58,969 bases of DNA from Candidatus Bathyarchaeota archaeon (GTDB lineage Archaea > Thermoproteota > Bathyarchaeia > Bathyarchaeales > Bathycorpusculaceae): contig JAOULW010000012.1 of assembly GCA_029881805.1 (NCBI GenBank), forward strand, positions 1-58,969, read 5' to 3'. Positions 43,502-53,446 of this stretch are shown in pieces (position 1 is the stretch's first letter; every line of letters starts with the position of its first letter). The position numbers and the translations under genes are program-made. A model generated the notes under the pieces. The model did not search any database. It saw only the letters and a program-made list of their open reading frames with translations, and was not told the DNA's origin.

Positions 43502-43915
43502 CTACAAATTCTCCATTTCTTCCAGCGATTCTATCAAACGGCGTAAAGCGAGACTCATCATCATGAAAGCTGTCTGTCCTAACTCTGAACAGCTATACTT
43601 TCCTCTCCCAGTCTTCTCCATTAGCCCTCCCTCCCTCAGTTTTCTCGAGCTCTCCCAGACTATCTTTGGATTCAAGTCCAGCTCCCGCATGAAACCCGCA
43701 AAGTTCATCGTACGGTCTTCTTTCTCCAAAAGCAGCCTCATCATCCTGAAGGATGTCTCATGGGACAACGCATCAAAGATATTCGAGAATCTTTGGAAGT
43801 CATCTTCGATAGACTTGAACTCGTTTTCCAGATCCTCTCTAGGCCAATCTGCCGGGGAGAGAGGAATCTCGAATATGGTCTCTCCGTCTCGCACCAATTG
43901 AAGTTTCAACTTCAT
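43502..43915 (-). CDS. Winged-helix (ArsR-like) transcriptional regulator
   Basis: 137 aa. A short N-terminal beta part (LKLQLVRDGETIFEIPLSP) then a winged helix-turn-helix: ALSHETSFRMMRLLLEKEDR, FMRELDLNPKIVWESSRKLR and the wing GLMEKTGRGKYSCSELG. It is placed just upstream of an Hsp20 gene in one operon, with three palindromic sites around its own TATA box; an autoregulated heat-shock repressor like Phr of Thermococcales is a fair analogy by arrangement, not by proven homology. An AGGCGA upstream is a moderate RBS. Confidence 0.78.
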   Translation of the reverse strand: MKLKLQLVRDGETIFEIPLSPADWPREDLENEFKSIEDDFQRFSNIFDALSHETSFRMMRLLLEKEDRTMNFAGFMRELDLNPKIVWESSRKLREGGLMEKTGRGKYSCSELGQTAFMMMSLALRRLIESLEEMENL

Positions 43916-43930
43916 GTTAGGTCGCCTTTA

Positions 43931-43981
43931 TTACCATAAAGTAATTACTATTTAGTAATATATAAACTTACCTTTAAGTAA
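43931..43981. promoter_or_regulatory. Three TTAC-N6-GTAA operator sites around the TATA box
   Basis: Copies: TTAC-CATAAA-GTAA (43931-43944), TTAC-TATTTA-GTAA (43945-43958, within the perfect 16-bp palindrome ATTACTATTTAGTAAT at 43944-43959) and TTAC-CTTTAA-GTAA (43968-43981). The minus-strand TATA (GTTTATATAT, about 43957-43966) lies between the second and third. Two copies cover the start-site side and one covers the BRE side, fitting repression of the regulator-Hsp20 operon. Confidence 0.75.
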
Positions 43982-44113
43982 TATCGGTTCACAAGAGTAA
44001 TAACTCGCAATTACGAGAGTCTTACGTCCGAATCTTCAAGAAATGGAAACACCGCACTATTCTTGGTAAAAAAAGGGTGGCGCGAGTGGCGATTACAGAC
44101 TATATCTCCTTTC

Positions 44114-44422
44114 TCATTCGATTCTTCTAAGTTCAAAGACCACGGGTCTCAGTCCATCAGTGCAGCAGAAGACACCAGTCCCCTTCTCTTTCATCCATGG
44201 AAAATTTCCACCGAACATCAATGTCAATATCTGCTGGTATATATTGTTCCAAGCCCACGTGCAGAATCCTTCCGGCATTTCGCCTTCAGTGATGAACTCT
44301 TGACCTACCTTGAAACGAGTGCAACCCTCAAAAGTCTCTCCGAATGGGGGGGCATCGCCAAATACTTCTTTTGTACTCGGTGTTTTTGCAACTCTTATTT
44401 TTACCTTAGTTTTCTCTACCAT
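44114..44422 (-). CDS. TIGR04076-family protein
   Basis: 102 aa from the ATG at 44422, with GGTGA 7 nt upstream. The family fingerprint is present: VGQEFITEGEMPEGFCTWAW with FGGNFPW and then GVFCCTDGLRPVVFEL. This small family occurs in many anaerobes and archaea, often near redox genes, with no known reaction. Conserved cysteines (FC, CC) may bind metal. Upstream in-frame sequence to 44515 is not conserved and lacks an RBS. It precedes the hdrA-like gene on the map but both are on the minus strand with hdrA upstream; co-transcription is possible (about 160 bp gap). Confidence 0.72.
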   Translation of the reverse strand: MVEKTKVKIRVAKTPSTKEVFGDAPPFGETFEGCTRFKVGQEFITEGEMPEGFCTWAWNNIYQQILTLMFGGNFPWMKEKGTGVFCCTDGLRPVVFELRRIE

Positions 44423-44584
44423 GAAGCTATCACCTATCTCTAGTGTATCTTCAGAAGAACCTACTCTCCATAGAGTTTTCTTATAAAAATCTTTTGGGAA
44501 AATTTTGCCGCGCACTCTCTATAGTGTCCTTATATTAGCGACTATAAATTTCGCATAAGACAACGGAGAAAACGATTTGGAAGT

Positions 44585-46951
44585 CTAAACCTGCAGTTTC
44601 TGTTTTATCGCATTCCGTTTCTCTTCCGCTAGCGGTCCAAACTTCTTGATCCTATCAGTAAACATACCAAACAATTCAGTAGCCTTCTTATACACAGGTA
44701 AAGGCACGTAACTATACCGCACACGCATGCTCTCGACCCCAAACTGTGCTAGCTCTCGTCCAAACTCGATCATGCGCTTCTTGGTAAAATGTGCATCAAT
44801 CTCCTGGCTGCCTTCGATCACCAAAACTCCATCAGCGCCAAAAGCAAATGCCGAAAGCAGATGCTTCAAACCCAAAATCGCCGTGGAAGGTACAGCCACG
44901 ATTCGAATATTTTCAGGATAATTTGCTCTATCCAAACCCAAAAAATCCATGCCCGTATAACCCACATTCCTATCAACAAAAGCCACAACCCTCACCTCTC
45001 CAGCCTCCTTATCAGCCAATACACCCCGCAGCTGCGCAAACAACTGCCTACTCGTCGAATTCTTGAAATCAATAGCCTCCCGCGGGCAGACAGGGACGCA
45101 AGCGCCACAACCAATGCACTGGAATGACTCAACCTTCGCCTTGCCGTCCTGCATACTAATCGCGTTCACCGGACAAACGGGTACACACGCTTCGCAGCCA
45201 TCACACAAATCAACGATCACAAAGGCCTTTTCTGGGCTAGTCGTAACATAATCACCTTTCAAAAACAAAGCTACCTTCGCAGCGGCACCTAAACCGTCAG
45301 AAACCGTGTCGCGTACATCCTTCGGGCTCAAAGCACAACCACCGACGAAAATCCCAGTAACAAGCGAATCAACAGGATCCAACTTCGGATGCTTCTCAGT
45401 GACAAAACCGTCCTCACCAATCGGAATCCTCATCTTATCAGCAAGCTCCTTCAGACCTCTAGGCGCAACCATCGGCGTTGCCAAGCAAACCATGTCGAAC
45501 TCCTCCTCGCCAACCTCACTCGTAAGTGTATCTTCAGCCTGAACCACAAGCCTACCATTACTATTATTCTTGAAAACTTCAGCCACTTTACCGCGAATGA
45601 AGCCAACACCAGCCTCCTGATCACGCCAGTACAAGTCTTCATAACCCTTGCCAGTCGCCCTAATGTCCGTATAATAAACCGTCACGTCGACACCAAGCAT
45701 CTTCTTCAAAACAAAAGCCTGCTTCAGCGCATACATACAACAAATCCTACTACAATAAGGAACATACTTCTTGTCACGAGAACCCGCACAAAGCACAATT
45801 GCCACGCGCTTAACATCACTGCCATCGGCGCGCTTCAAATAACCACCAGTCGGCCCAGTAGCAGAAACTAACCTCTCCAAATCCATCATCGTAACAACAT
45901 CTTTATACACCCCATAACCAAAAGTCTCCAAATTCCGTGCATCATAAAGCTCGTAACCCGTAGCCAAAACAATCCCACCCACATGCAAGTCAACAGTCTG
46001 ACCTGGATCATCAATGGTGATCGCTTTAGCAGGGCACAATTGCTCGCATTTCATGCACTTGTTGCAAGCGTCAAAATCTATCGCATAAGCAGAAGGCACA
46101 GCCTGCGGAAACTCGATGTATGCGGCTTTTCTCTGCGACAGGCCCTCATTAAACTCGTCTGGAACTGAAACCGGACAGACCTTGGCACAGACTCCACAAC
46201 TTCTGCACGTCTGAACATTCACACCACGCGGTTTCATGAACACCTTCACATAATAATTACCTGGTCGTCCGCCAACCTCCTCCACCTCAGCGTAAGTAAG
46301 CAAATTAACATTCGGATTCCGCCCAACTTCAGCCATTCGCGGCGTAAGAATGCACTGAGCACAATCCAAGGTCGGGAAAACTTTCGTCAACTTCGCCATA
46401 TTGCCGCCGATGCTGGGCTTACGCTCCACTAAATGCACCTTATAGCCCAGATACCCAAGCTCCAGAGCAGCCGTGATTCCAGCAATCCCACCACCAACAA
46501 TGAGAATTTCCCTAGAACCTTTCTCACTTATAGTTTCTAGCGACTCAAGCTCCTTACTCCGCTCATAACCTCCACGAATTAGGCTTATGGCCTTCTTGGT
46601 GGCCTCCGGCGAAGGATGCGGACCCATGACCCACGAATCTTGCTCGCGGATGTTAACGAACTCAAGCATGTAGGGATTTAAACCAGCCCGTTCCAGCACA
46701 CTTTGAAAAGTGGCAAGATGCATACGCGGCGTACAGCTGGCAACAACGACCCTATCTAGATTCTGCTTCTTTGCGGCCTCAACAATCATATCTTGAGCAG
46801 GCTTCGAGCATAAATATTTATGATATTTGGCTACAGCGACTCCTTCCCAGCCTTTAACTGCGTCGACAACGGCCTTAACGTCAACAACATCCCCGATATT
46901 TCCGCCACATTCGCAGACGAAAATGCCTATTCTTGGCGTCTTTTTCTCCAA
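44585..46951 (-). CDS. hdrA: HdrA-like flavin iron-sulfur protein with degenerate MvhD tail
   Basis: 788 aa from a TTG at 46951 (GGAG 10 nt upstream); the frame extends further but the conserved start is near RIGIFVCECGGNIGD. Then the FAD loop ILIVGGGIAGITAALELG, the HdrA cysteines TLDCAQCILTPRM, and ferredoxin pairs CRSCGVCAKVCPV, CNKCMKCEQLCPA, CDGCEACVPVCPV and CIGCGACVPVCPR. After these comes an MvhD-like fold (VVAFVDRNVGYTGMDFLG, FAFGADGVLVIEGS) in which the usual [2Fe-2S] cysteines are all replaced. HdrA is the bifurcating flavoprotein of heterodisulfide reductase. It is divergent from the hdrC-hdrB fusion over about 100 bp. Confidence 0.93.
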   Translation of the reverse strand: MEKKTPRIGIFVCECGGNIGDVVDVKAVVDAVKGWEGVAVAKYHKYLCSKPAQDMIVEAAKKQNLDRVVVASCTPRMHLATFQSVLERAGLNPYMLEFVNIREQDSWVMGPHPSPEATKKAISLIRGGYERSKELESLETISEKGSREILIVGGGIAGITAALELGYLGYKVHLVERKPSIGGNMAKLTKVFPTLDCAQCILTPRMAEVGRNPNVNLLTYAEVEEVGGRPGNYYVKVFMKPRGVNVQTCRSCGVCAKVCPVSVPDEFNEGLSQRKAAYIEFPQAVPSAYAIDFDACNKCMKCEQLCPAKAITIDDPGQTVDLHVGGIVLATGYELYDARNLETFGYGVYKDVVTMMDLERLVSATGPTGGYLKRADGSDVKRVAIVLCAGSRDKKYVPYCSRICCMYALKQAFVLKKMLGVDVTVYYTDIRATGKGYEDLYWRDQEAGVGFIRGKVAEVFKNNSNGRLVVQAEDTLTSEVGEEEFDMVCLATPMVAPRGLKELADKMRIPIGEDGFVTEKHPKLDPVDSLVTGIFVGGCALSPKDVRDTVSDGLGAAAKVALFLKGDYVTTSPEKAFVIVDLCDGCEACVPVCPVNAISMQDGKAKVESFQCIGCGACVPVCPREAIDFKNSTSRQLFAQLRGVLADKEAGEVRVVAFVDRNVGYTGMDFLGLDRANYPENIRIVAVPSTAILGLKHLLSAFAFGADGVLVIEGSQEIDAHFTKKRMIEFGRELAQFGVESMRVRYSYVPLPVYKKATELFGMFTDRIKKFGPLAEEKRNAIKQKLQV

Positions 46952-47003
46952 GTGCAGCAATCTCCATTTCAATGATGGGTTTTGAAACATACAAGGGAAA
47001 ACA

Positions 47004-47016
47004 CTTATTAAAAATC
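47004..47016. promoter_or_regulatory. Shared AT-rich TATA element between hdrA and hdrCB
   Basis: CTTATTAAAAATC on the plus strand, read as GATTTTTAATAAG on the minus strand, is the only clear TATA-like stretch in the 99-bp divergent region. It is well placed for starts near 47035 (hdrCB) and 46985 (hdrA), suggesting joint control. Confidence 0.35.
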
Positions 47017-47050
47017 TTACTCCCTCATTTCTGTCAAAAGTGACGTTGAA

Positions 47051-48160
47051 ATGAATGCTCAAGAGCTTGCCCAAAAACACAAGCTTCTGGAATGTATCCA
47101 ATGTGGAGCATGCACTGGAAGCTGCCCAGTCGCAAGGAAAGCTAACTTAAACGTAAGGCGTTACATGCGCGACGTAGCCACTTTCGGCAAGCTAACAATT
47201 CATCCGCAAAACGAGCTATGGAGCTGCACCACATGCTCCACGTGCGGTATTCGTTGTCCGAAGGAGATAAACCCATATGAATTCTTAATCGACATTCGCA
47301 GCATGGCGGTCGAAGAAGGACAGATTGCACCTACAATCCGAGATGCTTTAGAGAGCATATTCAAGAACGGCAATCCATGGGCAAGGATCCGCAATAAGCG
47401 TTCAGAATGGCTTCAAGGCTTAAATGTTAAGCACATTTCGCAAGGCGCAGACATCTTGCTCTATGTCGGCTGTACCTCTGCCTACGACCCGAGAATACAG
47501 AACGTGGCAAAAAGCCTTGTCGCATGCCTTGAAAAGGCGGGGCTAAACTTTGGCATCTTAGGCGATGAGGAAAACTGCTGCGGAAGCGAAGTGTATGGCA
47601 TGGGCGAAAAAGGATTATTCGACTATCTAGTAGAAGAGAACATGAAAATCTTTGACAAATACAATGTGAAACAGGCTGTCACAAGCTGTCCACATGGTTT
47701 TCACGCGTTCAAAAGTCGATATAACCAAACGAGCTTCGAAATACAGCATTGCACACAGCTGCTTGCGAAATTGATAGAAAACGGAAAACTGACCTTCACA
47801 AAAGAGGTAAACAAGAAAGCTATCTATCATGACCCATGCTTCCTAGGGAAACAAAACGGCATATACGACGAGCCGCGCAAAGTCATCGAAAGCGTGCCAG
47901 GTGTAAAGTTGTTGGAGTTCGACCGCTCAAGGGCGAGGAGTCTCTGCTGTGAAGGTGGCGGTGGAAGAATGTGGATTGACATCCCAGGTCCGCGTTTAGC
48001 GGAAATCCGTGTTAAGGACGCTGTTGAACAAGGCGCGGAAATATTGGCTGTAGCTTGTCCATTCTGTCTTTTGACTATTGAAGACGCGGTTAAAACCACA
48101 GGAAACGAGGGCAAAATTCAGACAATGGACATAGCAGAACTAGCTTCACTGGCTCTGTGA
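47051..48160 (+). CDS. HdrC-HdrB fusion (HdrD-like) protein
   Basis: 369 aa. The N-terminal ferredoxin part (HdrC) has two [4Fe-4S] groups: CIQCGACTGSC (C15-C25) and CTTCSTCGIRC (C59-C69). The C-terminal HdrB part has two CCG domains: VGCTSAYDP with ENCCGSEVYG and SCPHGF, then HDPCFLGKQNG with SLCCEGGGG and ACPFCLL, which would hold the noncubane clusters that split the disulfide. The fused layout is HdrD-like. The true substrate may be CoM-S-S-CoB or another disulfide; methanogenesis genes are absent here, so another disulfide is plausible. Start of the trxB cluster. Confidence 0.9.
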   Translation: MNAQELAQKHKLLECIQCGACTGSCPVARKANLNVRRYMRDVATFGKLTIHPQNELWSCTTCSTCGIRCPKEINPYEFLIDIRSMAVEEGQIAPTIRDALESIFKNGNPWARIRNKRSEWLQGLNVKHISQGADILLYVGCTSAYDPRIQNVAKSLVACLEKAGLNFGILGDEENCCGSEVYGMGEKGLFDYLVEENMKIFDKYNVKQAVTSCPHGFHAFKSRYNQTSFEIQHCTQLLAKLIENGKLTFTKEVNKKAIYHDPCFLGKQNGIYDEPRKVIESVPGVKLLEFDRSRARSLCCEGGGGRMWIDIPGPRLAEIRVKDAVEQGAEILAVACPFCLLTIEDAVKTTGNEGKIQTMDIAELASLAL

Positions 48161-48229
48161 CATTTTCAAGAGAGGTTTCATTCTTAAATAGCAAATTGCC
48201 AAATTAGTCTACGTGAAAGGTTGTTTTAA

Positions 48230-49162
48230 ATGCAAAGCTGGGACTTGTTAGTCATTGGTGCTGGTGCCGCAGGTTTAGCTGCTGGAATTTATGGAGCTCG
48301 AAGTGGACTTAAAACGTTGATTTTGGAGGAGAAAATGGCTGGAGGCACAACCGCAGACGCTCCATTAGTGGAGAACTATCCTGGTTTCCAAAGCATAGGT
48401 GGAATGGAGCTGGCGGAGAAAATGGCATCACAGTGTAGAAGCGCTGGGGTAACAATTCACGAATTTGAAAGCGTGACTGGCTTAGACCTTAAAGGCGAAA
48501 AGAAGATCATAAGAACTAATAGGGCTGTTTATGAAGCGAAAGCGGTCATCATTGCTTCCGGCTCGCACTATTCCGAACTTGGAGTTCCAGGTGAAAAAGA
48601 ACTTCGGGGAAGGGGCGTGAGTTATTGTGGGATTTGTGATGGTCCACTGTTTAAAGGTAAGCGTGTGCTTGTTGTTGGTGGTGGCAATTCAGCAGTTATT
48701 ACAGCCTTATACATTGCAGAACTTGCATCGGAACTCAAAATTGCTCACAGACGAGACACGTTTCGCGCCGAGGAGGCTCTTGTAAAAGATTTAGAGACCA
48801 AAAAGAACGTTGAGATCTTATGGAATACTGAATTGAGAGAAATCAAGGGTGAAAAACTGGTTAACAAGGCCATACTTCACAATAACAAAACAAACGAGAC
48901 AATGGAATTGCTCGTTGACGGCGTTTTTGTCCAGGTTGGAGAGGCGCCAAACAGTCAGCTAGCCAAAGAAGCAGGCGTAGAGGTTGATGAAAAAGACTAC
49001 ATCAAGATTGACATCTTGCAGAGAACGAACATTAGAGGAGTATATGCTGCTGGTGACGTTACGAATCATCCTGTCAAGCAGATTGGAACAGCAATCGGAC
49101 AGGGCATAACCGCAGCATTAGAGGCTTATGGTTTCATTAGAAGACCATATTACAAACGATAG
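48230..49162 (+). CDS. trxB: Thioredoxin reductase-like flavoprotein
   Basis: 310 aa. FAD loop VIGAGAAGLAAGIYGARSG, NAD(P) loop VLVVGGGNSAVITALYIAE and the redox pair C133-G-I-C136 in SYCGICDGPLF, ending with VYAAGDVTNHPVKQIGTAIG. It reduces a thioredoxin-like or glutaredoxin-like protein using NAD(P)H or possibly reduced ferredoxin or F420; no thioredoxin gene is next to it. It lies between the HdrCB fusion and the ferredoxin/MvhD protein in the same direction, so it may supply or take thiol electrons within this redox set. Confidence 0.93.
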   Translation: MQSWDLLVIGAGAAGLAAGIYGARSGLKTLILEEKMAGGTTADAPLVENYPGFQSIGGMELAEKMASQCRSAGVTIHEFESVTGLDLKGEKKIIRTNRAVYEAKAVIIASGSHYSELGVPGEKELRGRGVSYCGICDGPLFKGKRVLVVGGGNSAVITALYIAELASELKIAHRRDTFRAEEALVKDLETKKNVEILWNTELREIKGEKLVNKAILHNNKTNETMELLVDGVFVQVGEAPNSQLAKEAGVEVDEKDYIKIDILQRTNIRGVYAAGDVTNHPVKQIGTAIGQGITAALEAYGFIRRPYYKR

Positions 49163-49261
49163 AAAACACTCCAAAAATATTATATCATTCGGAAGTCCCT
49201 TTTCAAATCTTCTAAGCGTCAGCAATGCGTAGAAGGTAAGCTAAAACTGGAGAAATCTAAC

Positions 49262-50470
49262 TTGAGCGAGAAATGTATTGCCGCGGTAAATATTAACCAA
49301 GACTACTGCAGTAGATGTTCAATTTGCCATTCCATCTGTCCGTACGAAGCAATAAAGCGTGATGCAGAAACAGGAGAAGTCGAAATAGACATACAAAAAT
49401 GCCAAGTCTGCGGGATATGTTACAGCGCATGTCCAGTTTTTGCAATAGAAATTAGCTATTATGATCATAAAACTTTGGCTAATTATGTTGATTGTCTAAG
49501 GGAAAAGGTCAAAGGCGACACTCTTGTCTTGATGTGCCGCGGAAACTCTCCTTCCACGTGTGAAGTTGAAGAAATTTTGGCAAATCAAGGCTTAAGCATA
49601 AAGGATTATATTCCGTTACGCTTGCCTTGCTCGGGGCGTATCCCAACAGAATTTGTCTTCGAAGTCTTGAATTCAGGCATAAAAAACATTGTTTCAATTC
49701 AATGCGAAGACGCGTTTTGCCGCTTCAAGGAAGGCACAAAAATTAACACCAGAAGGTTATTGTTGAGTAACGTGGTGCTTCAGCAACTGGGGTTCAGCAA
49801 AGACGTCGTCAAAATTGTGAAGTATTCTAGAAAAGTAGTTTACGAAACTGAAAAGTGTGTTGGTTGCGACAAATGCGTTTTCATCTGCCCATATGCCGCC
49901 ATCGAAGCTGAGCCTTTCGCAACTCCAAAAATACTCTCTGATGATTGTATGGGCTGCGGAGCATGCGCGCTAGTTTGCCCACATCACGCGATTCAGGTTA
50001 AAGGTTTTGAATTCGAAAGTGTTCTAAACCGCTATGGAGAGGCAGCGAGAAAACTAAAAGCAGAAGGAAAATCACCAGTTATTCTAGTCTTTTGTTGCCA
50101 ATGGTCAGAGTTTTCGGCTTTGGACGACCCCGAAAGCGTGCTTTTCAAAAAGAACGCCATAGCTTTAGAAGTCCCATGTTTCAAGGCTCTAGACCCTGTG
50201 CATGTTTTCAATGGCTTGCAGGGCGGCTTTGATGGCGTAATGGCCGTCGTGTGTTCTGCTGAAGATTGCAAGCTGCAAGAGGGTAGAGATACCTCCGAAA
50301 GGAACATGACCGTGCTGAATGACACTCTAAAGAAGATGAATTTGCATGAGCGTTTCGAGCTTTTTGAGGTTTCACCGCGGTGCGTGGACGATTTTAATCA
50401 GAAACTAGACAGGTTTTGGAAGAAAATTGCAGCCATGCCTCCTTTGGGGCTGGTGAAAGCGGAGGCTTAG
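49262..50470 (+). CDS. Electron-transfer protein: two ferredoxin and two MvhD-like units
   Basis: 402 aa from a TTG (GGAG 9 nt upstream). Layout: first double-cluster ferredoxin (C16-C26 CSRCSICHSIC; C47-C57 CQVCGICYSAC), first MvhD-like unit with its cysteines (LMCRGNSPSTC, LPCSGRIP, QCEDAFC; about 88-160), second ferredoxin (CVGCDKCVFICP, CMGCGACALVCP), second MvhD-like unit (VFCCQWSEF, VPCFKALD, VCSAEDC; about 273-345). MvhD normally links hydrogenase to HdrA; here the same fold, doubled, probably wires HdrA to the NfnAB-like pair that follows. No hydrogenase is encoded nearby. Confidence 0.85.
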   Translation: MSEKCIAAVNINQDYCSRCSICHSICPYEAIKRDAETGEVEIDIQKCQVCGICYSACPVFAIEISYYDHKTLANYVDCLREKVKGDTLVLMCRGNSPSTCEVEEILANQGLSIKDYIPLRLPCSGRIPTEFVFEVLNSGIKNIVSIQCEDAFCRFKEGTKINTRRLLLSNVVLQQLGFSKDVVKIVKYSRKVVYETEKCVGCDKCVFICPYAAIEAEPFATPKILSDDCMGCGACALVCPHHAIQVKGFEFESVLNRYGEAARKLKAEGKSPVILVFCCQWSEFSALDDPESVLFKKNAIALEVPCFKALDPVHVFNGLQGGFDGVMAVVCSAEDCKLQEGRDTSERNMTVLNDTLKKMNLHERFELFEVSPRCVDDFNQKLDRFWKKIAAMPPLGLVKAEA

Positions 50471-50474
50471 GCGA

Positions 50475-52719
<2,245 letters not shown>

Positions 52720-52827
52720 CCCTTAGGTAATCTTCAAGAGCAAGTTCGCCCTCTTTATGAGGCCTTTAAATTCATTAGTTTGCCTATATTATTATGAGAA
52801 TTATAGAGGATAAGAGGTGAAGAGCAA

Positions 52828-53370
52828 GTGAATAATCCGTGGAGGGAACTTCCGCCTGGTCCAAGTCCTCCAAGTAGAGTTTACACTATCGTAGAGGTTC
52901 CTAAAGAGTGCAGCAATAAGTATGAATTTGACTGTGAAACAGGAGTTTTCAAGCTTGATCGGGTATTGTACTCAGCCCTTTATTACCCAGGCGATTATGG
53001 CATAATTCCAAGGACATGGTCTGTTGACGAGAACCCTCTTGATATTTTAGTGTTGACAACAAAGCCTACGTTTACTGGCTGCATAATGGTTGTCAAGCCT
53101 ATTGGTGTATTGACTACTGTGGATGAAAATGGAGCGGACGACAAGATTTTGGGAGTACCCGTTGGAGATCCTAGGTTTCAAGAGGTCAGAGACGTGATTG
53201 ATATTGCTAAGCATCTGAAGGCCGAGATTGCTGACTTCTTTTTAAGTTACAAGAAACTTGAGCCAAAGAAGTGGGTACAAGTCAAAGAGTGGAAGGAAGC
53301 AAAAGTGGCGGAAAACATAATATTGTCTGCAATTCAGCTCTATAAGGACAGATTTGAAAGGATTACTTAG
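52828..53370 (+). CDS. ppa: Inorganic pyrophosphatase (family I)
   Basis: 180 aa. Conserved ELPPGPSPPSRVYTIVEVPK, the YPGDYGIIPRTW loop, DENPLDILVLT (usual DGDPLDVLV) and ADDKILGVPVGDPRF give the metal-binding Asp residues. It hydrolyses pyrophosphate to phosphate in the cytosol and pulls biosynthesis forward. The start GTG/ATG choice is taken at 52828, the family start. The 108 bp upstream contain TATA-like ATTATTATGAG. Not obviously linked to the redox cluster it follows. Confidence 0.93.
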   Translation: MNNPWRELPPGPSPPSRVYTIVEVPKECSNKYEFDCETGVFKLDRVLYSALYYPGDYGIIPRTWSVDENPLDILVLTTKPTFTGCIMVVKPIGVLTTVDENGADDKILGVPVGDPRFQEVRDVIDIAKHLKAEIADFFLSYKKLEPKKWVQVKEWKEAKVAENIILSAIQLYKDRFERIT

Positions 53371-53446
53371 TGCGGGAATCTTGGGCTTTTCTGTTTTCTA
53401 CTTCTTTGTGTCTGCACGGTTCAGAAAAATAAAAAACGGGGTGTGT

